A stretch of DNA of 60,979 bases from Undibacterium sp. (GCF_030651495.1 NZ_JAUSFI010000105.1:1-60979); one strand, 5' to 3'. Counted from the stretch's first letter, positions 47,362-57,684 are shown. The notes: generated by a model not told the origin, from the sequence alone. Numbers and translations are program-made.

Positions 47362-47784
47362 TTATTTAATCAGCGTAACCGGCACCTGAACCAGATGCAC
47401 AACCCGGGTGGCGACCGAGCCAATCATGAGATTGGCGATTTGCCCCATGCCGCGTGTACCCATGATCACGCCATCAAAACTCTTTTCGCGTACCTGTGCC
47501 GCGATTTCGTTGGCAGGGTCACCAATGCGATAGTGCTGCTCGCAGGTAATGCCGTATTGATTTAGCGCTTGTCGGGCCGGCTCCAGCACTCTAGTCGCTT
47601 CGGCGAAATATAAATGCGTGATTTCTGCTTGATCCAAGCCTGCAATCGATCTGAGCGGCATAGGTTCAATTACACACAGCAATTCAAGTTTAATCGAGGG
47701 TTTTTCTTGTGCCAATGTGGCGGCATACCGAATGGCCCGCAATGCATTTTCAGAGCCGTCGAAAGGAATCAGAAATTTTTGCAT
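47362..47784 (-). CDS. Universal stress protein, UspA family
   Basis: A 140-residue single-domain Usp (MQKFLIPFDGSENALRAIRYA). The nucleotide motif G-x2-G-x9-G(S) is intact (GTRGMGQIANLMIGS), so ATP binding is likely. Such proteins support survival under energy or oxygen stress. The ATG at 47784 is the canonical start; the frame open to 47859 is upstream sequence. An FNR/ANR box lies 131 bases before it. Confidence 0.9.
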   Translation of the reverse strand: MQKFLIPFDGSENALRAIRYAATLAQEKPSIKLELLCVIEPMPLRSIAGLDQAEITHLYFAEATRVLEPARQALNQYGITCEQHYRIGDPANEIAAQVREKSFDGVIMGTRGMGQIANLMIGSVATRVVHLVQVPVTLIK

Positions 47785-48338
47785 GGTATTTCTCGATGGT
47801 AATTGATGCACTGATTTGTGTGTGGCAGGACGAACAATATGCCTCGAGGCCCGATACAAACAGATCGTGGCAGATATTTTCTTGCCAAGTGTATGGAGCG
47901 CAGAGATTAATTATTTGATAAATATCAATCTGTTCTAAAGCTAGTGGTAACCAATATTGAATTTTTTTAATTACCGTTCTTTTTGCAATCTTGTTTCATG
48001 CCCTGCTGAAAGAAAACGATCGAGAGTTGACGTGCAATCGCGTAAAGCCGGGATGCCACTCCCGTGAAATTCGCGGCGCTATTGCAGTTCAATGACTCAA
48101 GCCAGAAAAAATACTCCGTAAGTACAAGCGCCTGGTCTGCGGAAGTTTTGGCAAGATAAATCAGTCTCGTTTAAGTGGGATACAAACAGGGGTTTAAAAA
48201 ATTGCCCGCGCTGACGCGGCAGAGTTGCTTTCAACGACTAATCACTAAGCTGATGACGTAAACAGGCCAAAAAAAGATGTGATAATCGAGTAAATCTACA
48301 ATGACTAATGAATCCCCCCATTTACAGAAAGCACGCCC
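47785..48338. other. Divergent intergenic region, Usp / antiporter
   Basis: No coding frame accepted. Contains the FNR/ANR box at 47915-47928; the remainder is unremarkable. Confidence 0.5.
47915..47928. promoter_or_regulatory. FNR/ANR-type box
   Basis: TTGATAAATATCAA is a perfect TTGAT-N4-ATCAA match. It is placed for oxygen-limited activation of the Usp gene on the minus strand (131 bases upstream) and could also act on the plus-strand antiporter. Confidence 0.75.
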
Positions 48339-49598
48339 ATGGAAACAAACGCAATGCAGCTAATCGGCGCAGCACTTTTTGCTGTCGCGCTGCTGCATAC
48401 TTTTGCCGCAAAATATTTTGAGGTACTGGCACACCGCCATCCGAGGCACGCAGGCCTGCTTCACTTGTTGGGTGAAGTCGAAGTGGTATTTGGCTTCTGG
48501 GCCTTCGTTCTGATTGTCGTCATGGCGTTGGTGTCGGGCGGGGCTGAGGCTGTCAGCTATGCCGAATCGCGTCATTACACTGAGCCGCTGTTTGTGTTTG
48601 TGGTCATGGTGGTAGCGGCCTCGCGGCCAGTGCTGGAAGCGGTCAGAAGTTTGCTCGCAGCGATAGCGCGTTTGGCACCCATCGCTACACCGATTGCCCT
48701 GGTGTGGTTAGGCTTGGCTGCGGTGCCGCTGATGGGCTCATTGATTACCGAACCAGCGGCAATGACGCTCGCTGCGTTGATGCTGGCACCGCAAATTTTT
48801 CGTCAAGGCATACCGGAATGGCTGAAATATTCCTCCCTGGGTGTTTTGTTTGTCAACGTGTCGATAGGCGGCACCTTGACCTCTTATGCTGCGCCACCGG
48901 TACTCATGGTCGCCTCCGTCTGGCACTGGGATACCGCGTTCATGGCGACGACATTCGGCTGGAAGGCGAGCATCGCAGTGCTGATCAACGCCACTGTGGT
49001 GACCTTTCTGTTGCGTTCGCATCTTGCCGCGACAACTGATGCTGATGCCAGAGTTCAAACGTCGCAAGTGCCATGGTTAGTCAGCGCTATCCATTTAACG
49101 TTTCTGGCAGCGGTCGTCACATTTGCGCATCATCCAGTTTTTTTTCTGGGGCTATTTTTGTTTTTTCTCGGCTATACACAAGCTTATGAACGTTATCAAA
49201 ACCAGCTTATTCTGAAAGAAGGTTTACTGGTCGGTTTTTTTCTTGCAGGGCTAGTGGTACTGGGGGGCATGCAACAATGGTGGCTACAGCCTATCGTCTC
49301 CAGCCTAGGGCCGGTTGCCCTGTTCTTCGGCGCGCTAGGGCTTACCGCCATCACTGACAATGCGGCTCTGACCTACCTTGGTTCACTGATCGTCGGCATG
49401 ACAGATCAAGCCAAGTATATGCTGGTAGCTGGCGCGGTAGCCGGTGGCGGGCTGACCGTTATTGCCAATGCACCCAATCCAGCTGGAGTGGCGCTGCTCA
49501 GACGTGGCTTTAATGACGGATCGATCGGCGCTGTCGGCCTTTTACTGGGCGCGCTGCCACCGACCGCGATGGTGGCCCTGCTTTTCCTTCTGTTATAG
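48339..49598 (+). CDS. Putative Na+/H+ antiporter (PF07399-like)
   Basis: Inner-membrane protein of 419 residues with about 11 hydrophobic segments. The conserved core SLITEPAAMTLAALMLAP and a second half with LGLTAITDNAALTYLGSLIVG, with a charged residue in a helix, fit the putative Na+/H+ antiporter family. An internal ATG at 48354 with GGA upstream is an alternative start. Confidence 0.8.
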   Translation: METNAMQLIGAALFAVALLHTFAAKYFEVLAHRHPRHAGLLHLLGEVEVVFGFWAFVLIVVMALVSGGAEAVSYAESRHYTEPLFVFVVMVVAASRPVLEAVRSLLAAIARLAPIATPIALVWLGLAAVPLMGSLITEPAAMTLAALMLAPQIFRQGIPEWLKYSSLGVLFVNVSIGGTLTSYAAPPVLMVASVWHWDTAFMATTFGWKASIAVLINATVVTFLLRSHLAATTDADARVQTSQVPWLVSAIHLTFLAAVVTFAHHPVFFLGLFLFFLGYTQAYERYQNQLILKEGLLVGFFLAGLVVLGGMQQWWLQPIVSSLGPVALFFGALGLTAITDNAALTYLGSLIVGMTDQAKYMLVAGAVAGGGLTVIANAPNPAGVALLRRGFNDGSIGAVGLLLGALPPTAMVALLFLLL

Positions 49599-49656
49599 CT
49601 GCCGAACAAAGGGCAACTAGCTGTGGAGGGATTGAACTGCTATGACGGCTCTCTTT

Positions 49657-52341
49657 TTACGTATATAAACGTCCCTTGCGGATCAACAGTTTTTCGAACT
49701 CTACCAGGCAGAATGCGCTGCTCGATAGCAGCAGACACAGGCCCAGTTCGGCTAGGGTGAGCGGCTCGGTGTTAAAGATTGGATTCAAAAACGGTATATA
49801 GATGGTGAGCATTTGCAGCAAAAAGGTCAGGCCGACGGCCCCGAGTAAAGGAAGATTGGACCCTATGCCTTGCCGGAACAGGGACTCGCGCTCTGAACGG
49901 ATCGCCAGTACATGTCCCATCTGGGTCAACGTCAATACCGTAAACACCATGGTTTGCCAGTGCGCAGAACCAGAATGTATGGCCCAGGCTTGCGCGAACA
50001 GCGATACTCCTGCAATTGCCAGACCGACCCAGATGATGTGCTGCCACATGCCATGCGCAAAAATGCTTTCGTTTGGTGCGCGTGGCGGACGCTGCATAAT
50101 GCCTTTTTCTGCCGGTTCTGCCGCCAGCGCCAAGCCCGGCAAACCATCGGTCAAAAGGTTGATCCAGAGTATATGGATGGGCAACAAAGGTATGGGCAAG
50201 CCGAGGAAGGGCGCGAGAAAAATCACCCAGATTTCAGCCGAATTGCCGGTCATGGCGTAGCGGATGAATTTGCGGATATTGTCGAAAATGCGACGTCCTT
50301 CGCGTACCGCGTGTACGATGCTGGCGAAGTTATCGTCCAGCAGCACCATGCTGGATGCTTCGCGTGCGACATCGGTGCCGCTTTTACCCATGGCGATACC
50401 GATATCGGCGCGTTTTAATGCCGGGGCATCGTTGACGCCATCGCCGGTCATCGCGACGAATTCGCCTTGCGCCTGCAGGGCTTCGACGATACGAATTTTC
50501 TGCGCCGGATCGACCCGCGCATAGACCCGGATGTCGGCCACCTGCTGCTTGAATGCAGCGTCACTCAAGAGTGTCAGCTCCGATCCGGTCATTGCACTGT
50601 CAAGCGCGCCTGCGATACCGAGCTGGCGCGCGATTGCCAGCGCAGTGGCGGCATGATCGCCGGTGATCATGACGGGTACAATGCCAGCCGTTTTGCAAAG
50701 GTGGACGGCACTTTTGGCTTCGTGTCTTGGCGGGTCCATCATGCCGACCAGCCCGATAAACGAGAGACCATTTTCTATGTTCTGAGCAGTCATTGGTTGG
50801 GGCAATGCTGGCCATTCGCGGCGCGCTACCGCCAGCACCCGCAAGCCCTGCGCCGCCATGCTTTGCGCGCTGGCAAGGATGGTATCGGCCTGAAAAACGC
50901 TTTCACCATGCTTGCTGTAGCTGCTGTTGCAGCAAGCCAGCAGCATTTCAGGTGCGCCCTTGGTGTAAGCCACAAGGCCGCCGCTATGCTGGTGAACGGT
51001 GGTCATGCATTTGCGCTGAGAATCGAAAGGTAATTCAAATACCCGCGGCGCACTGTGCTGCAGCACAGCTTTGTCATAGCCAGCCTCAAGTGCGGCTTGA
51101 TACAGAGCGATTTCAGTCGGGTCGCCCGTGAGTTTGCCATGTGCGCTGGTGCTGGCATCATTACATTGCGCCATCGCACTCAATAGACTAATCCATGGTT
51201 CTTGGTCTGGAACTGGGACTGAAACGGCAGCCCATTCGCGCAATACGCTATCGGCTGCATGCAGTTCTTGTACCCGCATCTTGTTTTGGGTCAGGGTACC
51301 GGTCTTGTCGGAACAGATATACGTCACTGATCCTAGCGTTTCGACCGCTGGCAAGCGCCGTATCAGTGCTTGCTGCAACACCATCTTACGCGCCCCCAAC
51401 GCCAGTGCAATGGTCACCACCGCCGGTAGTGCTTCCGGAATGCCGGCCACCGCCAGACTCACTGCCGTAAGAAACATCAGCACCGGTGCCTCGCCGCGCA
51501 ACAGGCCGACGACTAAAATGATGAGACAAATTGCCAGCACCGCCAGCGCCAGGCGTTTGCCAAATTCGGCCAGGCGTTTTTGTAGTGGCGTCCTGAGTTC
51601 GGCACCGTTATCTAGCAGGGTGGCAATCTTGCCCAGTTCAGTCGCCATGCCAGTCGCCACTACGATGCCGCTGCCACGACCGTAAGTGGCGATACTCCCT
51701 TTGAAGGCCAGGTTGAGACGCTCGCCCAGTGGCAGATTAGCACCAGGCAAGGGATCACAGATTTTGTCGACGGTGATGGTTTCACCGGTCAGCGAGGATT
51801 CATCCAGTTTTAACTGGAATGTCTCGATCAGGCGCAGATCGGCTGGCACCACATTGCCCGCTTCCAGCAGCACCACGTCGCCCGGCACCAGTTCTGCTGC
51901 CGGCAACAATAGACGCTCGCCGGCACGCAATACGAGTGCGTTGGTCGCTGCCATTTTTTTGAGCGAATCTAGCGCCCGTTGCGCCCGCATTTCCTGCACA
52001 AAACCAATCAAGGCATTGAGCAACAAGATCACCACAATCGCTAAGCTATCCCTGACGTCACCGATCAGTCCTGAGACCATGGCCGCTGCCAGCAATACAA
52101 GGATCATAAAATCGCTGAACTGATCCAATAGCATGCGCCACCACGGGCGCGGCGGTTTTTCGCGGATGACATTGGGACCATGGCGCGCGTGACGGTGGTT
52201 AGCTTCCTGGCGTGGCAAGCCGATAGTCACATCTACTTTGAGTTTGGCTGCCGCTTGCTCCGCCGAAAGACTGTGCCATGCCGTCGCATGCTCTACAGAA
52301 TCTGGTGTCGTGTGCAAGCGGGTACTGTTGATAGTTGGCAT
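49657..52341 (-). CDS. P-type cation ATPase (Ca2+-transporting, P2A-like)
   Basis: An 894-residue membrane pump. The phosphorylated aspartate is Asp345 (ICSDKTGTLTQNKM), the actuator motif is DESSLTGET, and the hinge is TGDGVNDAPALK. Membrane helix 4 has AGIPEALP (PEALP in place of the usual PEGLP) and helix 5-6 GNSAEIW with NLLTDGLPGLAL, so Ca2+ (or Mn2+) is the likely ion, though Na+/K+ relatives are close. The 3' end is convergent with the antiporter gene, 58 bases apart. Confidence 0.9.
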   Translation of the reverse strand: MPTINSTRLHTTPDSVEHATAWHSLSAEQAAAKLKVDVTIGLPRQEANHRHARHGPNVIREKPPRPWWRMLLDQFSDFMILVLLAAAMVSGLIGDVRDSLAIVVILLLNALIGFVQEMRAQRALDSLKKMAATNALVLRAGERLLLPAAELVPGDVVLLEAGNVVPADLRLIETFQLKLDESSLTGETITVDKICDPLPGANLPLGERLNLAFKGSIATYGRGSGIVVATGMATELGKIATLLDNGAELRTPLQKRLAEFGKRLALAVLAICLIILVVGLLRGEAPVLMFLTAVSLAVAGIPEALPAVVTIALALGARKMVLQQALIRRLPAVETLGSVTYICSDKTGTLTQNKMRVQELHAADSVLREWAAVSVPVPDQEPWISLLSAMAQCNDASTSAHGKLTGDPTEIALYQAALEAGYDKAVLQHSAPRVFELPFDSQRKCMTTVHQHSGGLVAYTKGAPEMLLACCNSSYSKHGESVFQADTILASAQSMAAQGLRVLAVARREWPALPQPMTAQNIENGLSFIGLVGMMDPPRHEAKSAVHLCKTAGIVPVMITGDHAATALAIARQLGIAGALDSAMTGSELTLLSDAAFKQQVADIRVYARVDPAQKIRIVEALQAQGEFVAMTGDGVNDAPALKRADIGIAMGKSGTDVAREASSMVLLDDNFASIVHAVREGRRIFDNIRKFIRYAMTGNSAEIWVIFLAPFLGLPIPLLPIHILWINLLTDGLPGLALAAEPAEKGIMQRPPRAPNESIFAHGMWQHIIWVGLAIAGVSLFAQAWAIHSGSAHWQTMVFTVLTLTQMGHVLAIRSERESLFRQGIGSNLPLLGAVGLTFLLQMLTIYIPFLNPIFNTEPLTLAELGLCLLLSSSAFCLVEFEKLLIRKGRLYT

Positions 52342-52646
52342 AAAAATACAGTAGATAGAAATTCGATCGCACTACGAAACATCAGCCAGCTTACTCTACA
52401 CGTCAGGCTTCTATCGCCTGTTGACCGATGTCAATTGAGCCAACACAATCAAGAGAATTGAAAACAGATCTTGCCGGAGGCGCGCAATGTGGGAGGCGCA
52501 ATGTCCATGCGGCTTACAGACCAATAGTGGCTGGAAACCCGCATGGGATATGCGCGTGGGGTATATGCGCGCTGGACATGGTCGTATTTCGATTTTGATA
52601 CTAGGGCTGGCTGAGTCAAGACAAGTAGCTGCAAAGGAAAAATTGA
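52342..52646. repeat. Repeat-rich intergenic region with decayed palindrome copy 3
   Basis: No coding frame. A near-tandem pair GGAGGCGCGCAATGT / GGAGGCGCAATGT lies at 52476-52504. From 52501 to 52579 a weakened version of the long palindrome is readable (right arm AACCCGCATGGGATATGCGC at 52536-52555, then TATGCGCGCTGGACAT). Confidence 0.6.
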
Positions 52647-54722
52647 TTAATGCTGCAGCAATGCCAGCGCCCTCTGGCAAACATTTTCAACTGTAAAGCC
52701 ATACTCTCGCATCACCACTTCACCCGCTGCGGAGGCACCGAAACGGTCTACCGTGAGCATGTCGCCAGCGTCACCCACGTAGCGATGCCAACCTTGTGCC
52801 ACACCGGCTTCAACCGCCAGTCTGGCGCGCACCGTTGGCGGCAACACACTATCGCGGTAAGCCTGCGGCTGCTGGTTAAATAATTCCCAGCTTGGCATGG
52901 AGACAAGCCTTACCTGGAGCTGTTGTGTCAGTAATTGTTGGCGGGCAGCGATAATCAAGGCGACTTCTGAACCACTGGCGATCAGGATCAGATCGGGTTC
53001 GCTGTCTAGCGTGTCGGCCAGAATATAGGCACCGCGCCGCAAGCCGTCCGCAGTGGCAAATTCGGTCCGGTCTAAGGTGGGTACCTCTTGCCGCGTCAAG
53101 ATCAAGGCGATAGGCAGACATAATTCCACCGCGACACGCCAGGCGACGGCGGTTTCATTGGCGTCTGCCGGACGTATCACCAGCAAGTGCGGTATCGCGC
53201 GCAGGCTGGCAAGCTGTTCGATCGGCTGATGGGTGGCACCGTCTTCTCCCACCGCCAGGCTATCATGGGTAAACACATAAATCACGTGCAGGCGCATCAA
53301 TGCGGCGAGACGGATGGCAGGGCGCAGGTAATCAGAAAACACTAGAAAGGTCGCGCCGAATGGCAAAACGCCACCATGCGCGGCCATGCCATTCATCATC
53401 GCCCCCATGGCATGTTCACGCACACCAAAATGCACATTGCGGCCAGCATAGCTCCAGCCGCCGCCGTGAGAGCCTTGTTGATCCAGTGTACCCATACCGA
53501 AGGCTTGAAAATCTCCCATATCTGTTAACGCCGTGTGGGTAGACGGGTCAAGATCGGCAGATCCGCCGATCAGTGCCGGTAAATGCGGGGCGATGGCATT
53601 CATCACCTGGCCCGCTGCGACACGGGTCGCCATGCCTTTACTATCAGCCGGAAATGCTGGTATAGCGGCATCCCATCCGGCGGGCAGGGTGTTGTTGCCG
53701 CTACTGTTGTGCATCAGTTGTAGTAATTCCGAGGCGAGATCGGGGAATTGTTTTTCGTATTCAGAAAATTGATGCAACCATTCCAGTTCCCATTCTTTAC
53801 CCCGGTTTGTTGCCTTTAAAAAATGCAGGCGTGCTGATTCGGGAATATAAAACGGAGTTTGTTTTGGCCATCCTAACTGTTGTTTTGTTAATCGCACTTC
53901 GTTGACGCCTAGCGGTGAGCCATGCGCGGCGAAGGTATCTTGTTTTGGTGAGCCATAGCCGATATGCGTATGCACCAGTATCAATGAGGGGCGCTTGGTC
54001 TCGGCACGGGCAGCATCTAACGCCTGCTCAATCGCTGCCAAATCATTGCCGTCTTCTACCGTGATTGTTTGCCAACCATAGGCATCGAAGCGTCGCGCCC
54101 GCTCTTCGGTAAAGCTCATGTCGGTGCTGGCCGATAGCGTAATATGATTATCGTCGTACAGATAAATAAGCTTACCCAATTGCAAATGGCCGGCCATTGA
54201 GGCCGCTTCTGAGGTGATGCCTTCCATCAGATCGCCGTCGCTTACCAGTCCGTAGGTAAAATGGTTGATCATCTCGAAGCCAACACGGTTGTAGCGTGCA
54301 GCGAGATTTGCCTCTGTCATCGCCATGCCGACGCCATTCGCAAATCCTTGTCCAAGTGGCCCTGTACTGATCTCTACGCCAGGCGTCACGCCGCGTTCGG
54401 GATGGCCTGGTGTGCTGCTGCCCCATCGTCGAAATTGTTTGAGTTGGGATAGTGGCAAGTCATAACCGGTCAGGTGTAGCAGGCTATATAACAAAGCCGA
54501 TCCATGTCCGGCAGAAAGTACAAAGCGATCGCGGTTAAACCAATGTGGATTCGTGGGATGATGTTTTAAGCAGCGCATCCATAGGACATACGCCATCGGT
54601 GCTGCACCGAGCGGCAACCCGGGATGCCCGCTATTGGCTTGTTGCACGGCATCAACCGCCAAAAATCGCAAGGTATTAACGCACAAATAGTCCAATGTAG
54701 AGGTGGGCAAGATGGGCGTCAT
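52647..54722 (-). CDS. tkt: Transketolase
   Basis: Thiamine-diphosphate enzyme of the non-oxidative pentose phosphate pathway, 691 residues. The ATG at 54722 has AAGGA 8 bases upstream; the frame is open 7 codons further. Typical blocks: [19 protein letters not shown], the ThDP motif from GDGDL-like [28 protein letters not shown] and the C-terminal domain. Together with gnd and pgm it covers sugar-phosphate interconversion. Confidence 0.95.
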   Translation of the reverse strand: MTPILPTSTLDYLCVNTLRFLAVDAVQQANSGHPGLPLGAAPMAYVLWMRCLKHHPTNPHWFNRDRFVLSAGHGSALLYSLLHLTGYDLPLSQLKQFRRWGSSTPGHPERGVTPGVEISTGPLGQGFANGVGMAMTEANLAARYNRVGFEMINHFTYGLVSDGDLMEGITSEAASMAGHLQLGKLIYLYDDNHITLSASTDMSFTEERARRFDAYGWQTITVEDGNDLAAIEQALDAARAETKRPSLILVHTHIGYGSPKQDTFAAHGSPLGVNEVRLTKQQLGWPKQTPFYIPESARLHFLKATNRGKEWELEWLHQFSEYEKQFPDLASELLQLMHNSSGNNTLPAGWDAAIPAFPADSKGMATRVAAGQVMNAIAPHLPALIGGSADLDPSTHTALTDMGDFQAFGMGTLDQQGSHGGGWSYAGRNVHFGVREHAMGAMMNGMAAHGGVLPFGATFLVFSDYLRPAIRLAALMRLHVIYVFTHDSLAVGEDGATHQPIEQLASLRAIPHLLVIRPADANETAVAWRVAVELCLPIALILTRQEVPTLDRTEFATADGLRRGAYILADTLDSEPDLILIASGSEVALIIAARQQLLTQQLQVRLVSMPSWELFNQQPQAYRDSVLPPTVRARLAVEAGVAQGWHRYVGDAGDMLTVDRFGASAAGEVVMREYGFTVENVCQRALALLQH

Positions 54723-54767
54723 GATTCTAATCCTTACTATCAATGATGGTGATTGATTCCAATAACC

Positions 54768-54805
54768 CGCCAGCGACCCATGCTATCTGCGTGGTGCCGC
54801 TGGCG
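54768..54805. repeat. Hairpin element, copy 1
   Basis: Outer stem CGCCAGCG / CGCTGGCG (8 bp) encloses the core CCCATGC-TATCT-GCGTGG. Closest copy to tkt (46 bases before its ATG); in tkt orientation it lies in the mRNA leader. Confidence 0.75.
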
Positions 54806-55055
54806 TGTAAAGTCATCGGTACGTTAAATATAAGTCTATTGAACTAATTCTCTGCCTGTTCTCTAGCTACGATCAAACGCACATACAGAAAATTACTACT
54901 TCACAAATCAATTCACGCATTTCACAAAGATCATGCTGTGTGCATTATCTGGTCGAGACGTATTGATCGCAGGCTAGAGAGGGTTTTATTGAAATTACTC
55001 ATGATGATTAACTCTCTCACTAGTGATGTTTTTCACTAAACAACGAAACCACTTT

Positions 55056-55089
55056 CTAATAACCCATGCTATCTGCGTGGTGTCCTTAG
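55056..55089. repeat. Hairpin element, copy 2
   Basis: Same core as copy 1 with TAA and TGTCC internal loops, closed by CTAA / TTAG. Confidence 0.7.
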
Positions 55090-55191
55090 CCGGTCAGCGC
55101 TGAACTGCATAGTAAAGAATCTCGCATCGTGGCTATTCTCTACTCTGTGAATTTTTGCGGCATTGACGATTTTGACGGTTCATCATGTTTG

Positions 55192-55225
55192 CCAGTAACC
55201 CATGCTATCTGCGTGGTGTCCCTGG
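55192..55225. repeat. Hairpin element, copy 3
   Basis: Same core and internal loops as copy 2, closed by CCAG / CTGG. Confidence 0.7.
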
Positions 55226-55240
55226 TTAATCTTGATGATC

Positions 55241-55267
55241 AAACTGATCAAACTGATCAAACTGATC
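55241..55267. repeat. Tandem 9-bp repeat (AAACTGATC x3)
   Basis: Three exact contiguous units next to the third hairpin. Could be a slippage tract or a repeated binding site. Confidence 0.85.
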
Positions 55268-55457
55268 GAATAAAAGTATCAATGCAGCGGAAAGACGGTT
55301 TGTTAACATTATTGCCTCTGCTATCGCACAAATTAAACCGCATCGATTACAGAATGAGCTTTCTTTGTGTTGTCGCATTGAGCACATGAGCAGAATAGAC
55401 GTTTCACCGTTGTAGCTCCGTGCGTTGCCGAACACAGTAGAAAATATTTTTATCCGC

Positions 55458-56858
55458 TCATAAAGTTACGCTAACTCCCAGCATGTGATGCGGATCAACC
55501 CAGGCGTCAAACTGCGCGGAAGTCACCATAGCCAATGCCAGCGCCGCCTCGCGCAGCGAGGTATTGTGCGTGTAAGCGTGTTTGGCAATTTGTGCCGCTT
55601 TGTCATAGCCTATGTGCGGCGTTAATGCCGTCACTAGCATCAAGGAGCCCTGCAGTAATTGCTCCACACGGGTCTCGTTGACCTGTATTCCTAGCAAGCA
55701 GTGCTGGGTAAAACTAGCCATCGCATCGGATAAAAGACGCATACTGTCCAAGGTGTTTAAAATGATTAATGGCTTATAAACATTCAGTTCGAAGTGGCCC
55801 TGGCTGGCGGCAAAACCGATAGTCGCATCGTGCCCCATGACTTGGGCGCAGACCATGGTCAGTGCCTCGATTTGGGTCGGATTTACTTTGCCGGGCATGA
55901 TAGAACTACCAGGCTCGTTCTCTGGTAAATGCAGTTCGCCCAAGCCCGCACGCGGTCCACTGCCCATCAACCGAATGTCATTGGCAATCTTGGTCATGGC
56001 AATCGCCAACATTTTTAAAGCAGCATGGAAAGCCACCAAGGCTTCGTGCCCGGCCATTGCGGCAAACAAATTGTCGGCTTGCACTAGCGACAGGGATAGT
56101 TGAGCGGCCAGCATGCTGGTCACGCGCAAGCCAAACTCTGGATGCGTGTTGAGACCGGTACCAACCGCCGTACCGCCAATAGCCAAAGAATGCACCGCCA
56201 CCAAGGCATGACGCAGGCTTAGTTCGCACAAGGCCAGTTGCGCCGCGTAACCGCCAAACTCTTGGCCGAGCGTGACCGGCGTAGCGTCTTGCAGATGGGT
56301 CCGACCGATTTTTATAATGGCATTAAAGGCCAGGGCTTTGGCCGCCAGCGCACTGCGTAATGCCTGCAACGCTGGCAGCAGATGATCTTTTGCTTGTAAT
56401 GCCACTGCGATATGCATAGCGGTGGGGAAGGCATCATTGGACGATTGACCTAGATTTACCTCATCATTGGGATGCACCTTTCGTGCATTACCCACGCCAC
56501 CACCGAGTGCGTGCGAAGCCAGATTAGCCACGACTTCGTTGACGTTCATATTGCTCTGTGTGCCGGATCCGGTTTGCCACACCGATAACGGGAACTCGGC
56601 ATCGAATTCGCCCGCTGCTACGCGTAGCGCGGCATCAGCAATTGCCTGTGATTTGTTCGGTTTTAATAATTGCAGATCCCGGTTTACGCAGGCCGCCGCC
56701 CATTTGATATGCGCTAGCGCATGAATCACTGCGATTGGCATACGCTGTTCACCAATGGCAAAAAAATGCAGGCTGCGTGCTGTCTGCGCACCCCATAAGA
56801 CGTCGGCGGGTACGTCTATGGGGCCAAAACTATCGGACTCGATACGGGTGGGACTCAT
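55458..56858 (-). CDS. fumC: Fumarate hydratase, class II
   Basis: Iron-independent fumarase (fumarate to malate), 466 residues. The fumarase/aspartase signature [13 protein letters not shown] is present around residue 315-325, with the earlier [12 protein letters not shown] and [19 protein letters not shown] blocks. As an oxygen-stable fumarase, it fits a stress setting; the divergent neighbour is the fatty-acid-hydroxylase-like gene with a long inverted repeat between. Confidence 0.95.
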   Translation of the reverse strand: MSPTRIESDSFGPIDVPADVLWGAQTARSLHFFAIGEQRMPIAVIHALAHIKWAAACVNRDLQLLKPNKSQAIADAALRVAAGEFDAEFPLSVWQTGSGTQSNMNVNEVVANLASHALGGGVGNARKVHPNDEVNLGQSSNDAFPTAMHIAVALQAKDHLLPALQALRSALAAKALAFNAIIKIGRTHLQDATPVTLGQEFGGYAAQLALCELSLRHALVAVHSLAIGGTAVGTGLNTHPEFGLRVTSMLAAQLSLSLVQADNLFAAMAGHEALVAFHAALKMLAIAMTKIANDIRLMGSGPRAGLGELHLPENEPGSSIMPGKVNPTQIEALTMVCAQVMGHDATIGFAASQGHFELNVYKPLIILNTLDSMRLLSDAMASFTQHCLLGIQVNETRVEQLLQGSLMLVTALTPHIGYDKAAQIAKHAYTHNTSLREAALALAMVTSAQFDAWVDPHHMLGVSVTL

Positions 56859-56943
56859 GGCGTGACTTTCCTGGGTTGGACGGCAGGGGGATTGGTGCGT
56901 CGGCAGACGCTTAAATTTAGTATAGACAAAAAATCAAATAGCC

Positions 56944-56991
56944 AATAAATAGGATAGGCAAAAAATAAATATTATGCCTATCCTATTTATT
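56944..56991. promoter_or_regulatory. 17-bp inverted repeat between fumC and divergent gene
   Basis: AATAAATAGGATAGGCA (56944-56960) and its exact inverse (56975-56991) with a 14-base AT loop. Divergent gene starts on both sides make a terminator unlikely; an operator or cruciform is a better reading. Confidence 0.7.
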
Positions 56992-57117
56992 TATACGTTC
57001 GATAGTTGACGAGTTTACTCGTGACAGGCAGTGCGCCACAGTGTGCTGCCGTACAGAGTGCAAAGCTCAGCATGTTTATGCTGAAGAATATTAATTTCAA
57101 GATAATCAAGGATGTGT

Positions 57118-57684
57118 ATGAATATCTCTACACCAGAACATAGTAGGGCAGCCTATCGCGCAGATTTTGTGTTGTATGGCATTGCAGTGCTGTTGTTGGC
57201 GGCTTTTTTGCTATTGGCTGGGCCGCCGGAACAAAGGCTTGCAATGTTGCTCTGGTCGATAGCCGGTTTACTGAGTTGGACGGTGATTGAGTATGGTTTA
57301 CATCGTTTGGTGTTGCATGGTTTGCAGCCATTTCGTCGTTGGCATGATGAACATCATCGACGTCCGGCCGCGCTGATCCGAACCCCGACGATACTGAGTG
57401 GCGCATTGATTTTTTTATTGGTCTTTTTACCTGCATTGATGATGGGCAATTTGTGGCGCGCCTGTGCACTGACATTGGGCTTATTAGCGGGTTACTTGAT
57501 ATATACCGTCACGCACCACGCCATTCATCACTGGCGATCGGATAACGCTTGGTTAAAGCGACGCCAGTATTGGCACGGACTACACCATGATTCCGATCAG
57601 GCAGGTCGCTACGGTGTGACCAGTGTATTTTGGGATGAGGTGTTTGGCAGCACTGGACAGCCAAGCAAAAATAAATTTTTTTAG
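57118..57684 (+). CDS. Fatty acid hydroxylase-superfamily membrane protein
   Basis: A 188-residue membrane protein with di-iron histidine motifs HRLVLH, WHDEHHRRP, HHAIHH and WHGLHHDSD in the order seen in the sterol desaturase/fatty acid hydroxylase superfamily, among four hydrophobic segments. Substrate unknown; probably acts on membrane lipids. AAGGA favours the ATG at 57118 over the one at 57112. Confidence 0.88.
   Translation: MNISTPEHSRAAYRADFVLYGIAVLLLAAFLLLAGPPEQRLAMLLWSIAGLLSWTVIEYGLHRLVLHGLQPFRRWHDEHHRRPAALIRTPTILSGALIFLLVFLPALMMGNLWRACALTLGLLAGYLIYTVTHHAIHHWRSDNAWLKRRQYWHGLHHDSDQAGRYGVTSVFWDEVFGSTGQPSKNKFF

Larger units (their letters stand above)
54723..55457. other. Intergenic region with triple hairpin element
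   Basis: No coding frame accepted. Contains three hairpins with an invariant core (54768-54805, 55056-55089, 55192-55225) and a short tandem repeat (55241-55267). It lies upstream of tkt and downstream of fumC, both minus-strand genes. Confidence 0.6.

Noticed and set aside
55129..55389. 86-codon plus-strand frame across the hairpin and tandem repeats
   Set aside because: It runs through the repeats (QTDQTDQTD from the 9-bp tract) and has no recognisable domain; best explained as non-coding.
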